Shown here piece after piece: positions 62,440-64,000 of a stretch of DNA of 64,000 nucleotides (position 1 is its first letter; the number at the start of each line of letters is the position of its first letter). The stretch spans positions 124,001 through 188,000 of the forward strand of contig QHNH01000008.1 of assembly GCA_003218375.1 (NCBI GenBank). Reading direction: 5' to 3'. The position numbers and the translations under genes were made by a program. Under the pieces are notes generated by a model, which worked only from the letters and a program-made list of their open reading frames with translations, had not been told where the DNA came from and searched no databases. The stretch is from Verrucomicrobiota bacterium. GTDB lineage: Bacteria > Verrucomicrobiota > Verrucomicrobiia > Chthoniobacterales > UBA10450.

Positions 62440-64000
62440 CTGTCCGCGGCCGCGGTTTTCATCACGGTCTGCGAATCGTGTTGCAGAAGTTTGCGGGTCG
62501 CGGCGGTTAGTAACTGTTGTTCTTCCGGCAGAAGCTGGGCTTTGTTCGCTGCGGAGAGGAATGAGTGCGCCCGTTCCATCTTCCCGTTCTCGACCAGCAT
62601 CACGAAGTAATAGGCCGCGATCGACGGATGGCGCAGCTGCGGTTCCTTGAGCGTTTCCATTTCCTTGAGCGCTTCACTGGTTTTGCCCTCGGTAAAGAGC
62701 GCGAACGCGTAGGTGGAACTGAAAGCCGCATTCGCAGGGTTTTCCGCGTGCAACTTCGTCGCCAGCCGGCGCGCGGAGCTGTCTCCATTCAAGAGCAAAC
62801 CGAGGCTGGCGCAATTGTTCGCCGCCACCAGATCGGCCGGGTTCAATTCCAGGGCTCGCTTGGCCACGCGCAGCAATCCGTGGCTGTTCTGTTTCGCTTT
62901 ATAGAGCCGCTGCAACGCGCTCAGGGCCTCTTTCGCGTTTTCATTTCCATTCGCGATCAGCCACCAGGCGTCCGCGGCTTCCTCGGAATAATTCCAGCCT
63001 TCCGCGAGTTGGGCGATCGCGGCCAACCGCTCGGGGCGATTTTTTGTCGCCTTCAACGCCGCATTCCAGGCCGTCTGCGATTCCATCGAAGCGCGATCGC
63101 CGGGCGTGAGATGATGGAGCGCGTGGCTCAGCACCGCCAGGCGGAGGAATTCTTCCTCGCCCCAATTCTTATCGTTCACCCAGGCGTGCAATCCGCTCCA
63201 GTCCTGAAGAAAACTGCAGGTTTCCGCGATGGCGAGCGGAACCGGATGCGCGTCCAGAATTTCTTTCGGCAACGTGAGGCCCCATTCGCGCGCGGCCGTC
63301 GCCATGCCATGGCGATTCATCCACGTAATAAGGACCGCGGCGATAGACGGGGACCGGGTCGCGTTCGCTTCGGCATCGCGCAAGGCGGTCGCCGCCGCCT
63401 CCGTTTTTTCGGTCGCGTCGAGGTAGAGCAGCAGATCGGAAAAGGTCGCGCCCTTCTCGAGCCGTAACTGCGTCGCCCATTTTTCGGCGGCGCCTAACGA
63501 CTTGTTCGCCAGCGCGTCCATGGTGAGCGCGCGAAGTGCCTCGAGGCGTAACGCGGTCTGCGCGAACAGCCGTCCCAGCTCCGTGCGGGCCTTTTCCCTC
63601 GTCGGTAAATCCGTCGAGGTCAGCCGGACAGTGGCAAGATTCAGGGCGAGCTGGGCATTCTCGGGTTCGAGTTGCAAGGCTGCGGCGAATTCGCTTTCGG
63701 CCAGGGCCGATTTTTTCTCCGCGATCGCCGCTGCGCCCGCGAGTTGATGATATTTTACGTTCGCGCGGCGGGTCGCGTCGACGGCGTCGAGCGTTTTCCG
63801 GGCAAGGTCGAGTTGGCCGAAACACATTGCCGCGCTGGCGAGCGCGATTTGATTCGCGGCAACGCCGGGCTCGAGGGCGACGATCTGTTCGCGCCAGGAA
63901 AGCGTCTCGCGTTTTCCCGCCAGCTCCGCGGTCTCCGCCATGATTCGGCAGGCGGCGACGTTCTGTGGATCGAGTTGCAACAGGTGCCGCGCGACGAGCA
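62436..64000 (-). CDS. Tetratricopeptide-repeat protein, cut by window edge
   Basis: At least 521 residues; the frame is open to the window end, so the N-terminus is missing. Repeated TPR-like helices are visible (QLDPQNVAACRIMAETAELA, AALQLEPENAQLALNLATVR, RALELNPADLVAANNCASLG, AENPANAAFSSTYAFALF). A scaffold or assembly role is likely; related large TPR proteins in this phylum are often membrane-associated. No catalytic domain is seen in the visible part. Confidence 0.82.
   Translation of the reverse strand, partial: LVARHLLQLDPQNVAACRIMAETAELAGKRETLSWREQIVALEPGVAANQIALASAAMCFGQLDLARKTLDAVDATRRANVKYHQLAGAAAIAEKKSALAESEFAAALQLEPENAQLALNLATVRLTSTDLPTREKARTELGRLFAQTALRLEALRALTMDALANKSLGAAEKWATQLRLEKGATFSDLLLYLDATEKTEAAATALRDAEANATRSPSIAAVLITWMNRHGMATAAREWGLTLPKEILDAHPVPLAIAETCSFLQDWSGLHAWVNDKNWGEEEFLRLAVLSHALHHLTPGDRASMESQTAWNAALKATKNRPERLAAIAQLAEGWNYSEEAADAWWLIANGNENAKEALSALQRLYKAKQNSHGLLRVAKRALELNPADLVAANNCASLGLLLNGDSSARRLATKLHAENPANAAFSSTYAFALFTEGKTSEALKEMETLKEPQLRHPSIAAYYFVMLVENGKMERAHSFLSAANKAQLLPEEQQLLTAATRKLLQHDSQTVMKTAAADS

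Overview
The window looks like chromosomal DNA from a soil- or freshwater-type member of the Verrucomicrobiota, probably near Chthoniobacterales. The grounds are a GC-rich coding style, a secreted protein with a Pro-Thr-Ala linker followed by two ~130-residue repeats of a kind common in that group, and many short palindromic repeats at gene ends. No rRNA, tRNA or CRISPR array was seen. The phylum call is an inference from style, not a computed placement.

Region 1 (about 0.1-17.3 kb) is a membrane-lipid region. On the plus strand lie a DEGS1-like sphingolipid desaturase, a GPI-ethanolamine-phosphate-transferase-like membrane phosphotransferase, a serine palmitoyltransferase-like enzyme and an FA2H-like hydroxylase. 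A minus-strand run follows: CDP-alcohol phosphotransferase, HAD phosphatase, NTP transferase, ATP-grasp enzyme, class III aminotransferase and Gfo/Idh dehydrogenase. Next come a GNAT-type protein resembling bacterial ceramide synthase and a second CDP-alcohol phosphotransferase. A further minus-strand run holds an ABC ATPase, a flippase, a short-chain reductase and a CTP:inositol-1-phosphate cytidylyltransferase-like enzyme. With the myo-inositol-phosphate synthase at 28.3 kb, these genes suggest ceramide synthesis plus an inositol-phosphate head group delivered as CDP-inositol.

Region 2 (17.4-22.9 kb) carries what looks like an undescribed RiPP locus. It holds a 103-residue precursor with 12 Cys and 12 Ser/Thr in the core, a stand-alone lyase/HopA1-like protein, and a synthetase with an RRE-like N-terminus, a kinase and a LanC cyclase with a CCG zinc motif. 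A radical SAM gene is divergent from it. The locus sits between the permease and the ATPase of what otherwise looks like one TolC-HlyD-permease-ATPase exporter operon (16.6-28.1 kb).

Region 3 (28.3-47.5 kb) is mostly housekeeping: inositol-phosphate synthase, AddAB, IleS, LspA, a frameshifted Ca2+/H+ antiporter, a 1473-residue secreted protein, a CCA-adding-type enzyme and a divergent glycogen synthase.

Region 4 (47.6-52.0 kb) is accessory DNA: a small membrane protein, two GIY-YIG proteins, an Mrr-like protein, a decayed duplicate of one GIY-YIG gene and a ParE-type toxin-antitoxin pair.

Region 5 (52.0-64.0 kb) holds a PIG-V-like mannosyltransferase, an FAD flavoprotein, GcvP, a methyltransferase, threonine ammonia-lyase, a hybrid histidine kinase, a glucose dehydrogenase-like SDR and a TPR protein cut by the window edge.

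Two genome-wide signals run through all regions. Palindromic repeats repeatedly supply the stop codons or terminal residues of neighbouring genes, and the 9-mer GCCTAACGA occurs at least 14 times.
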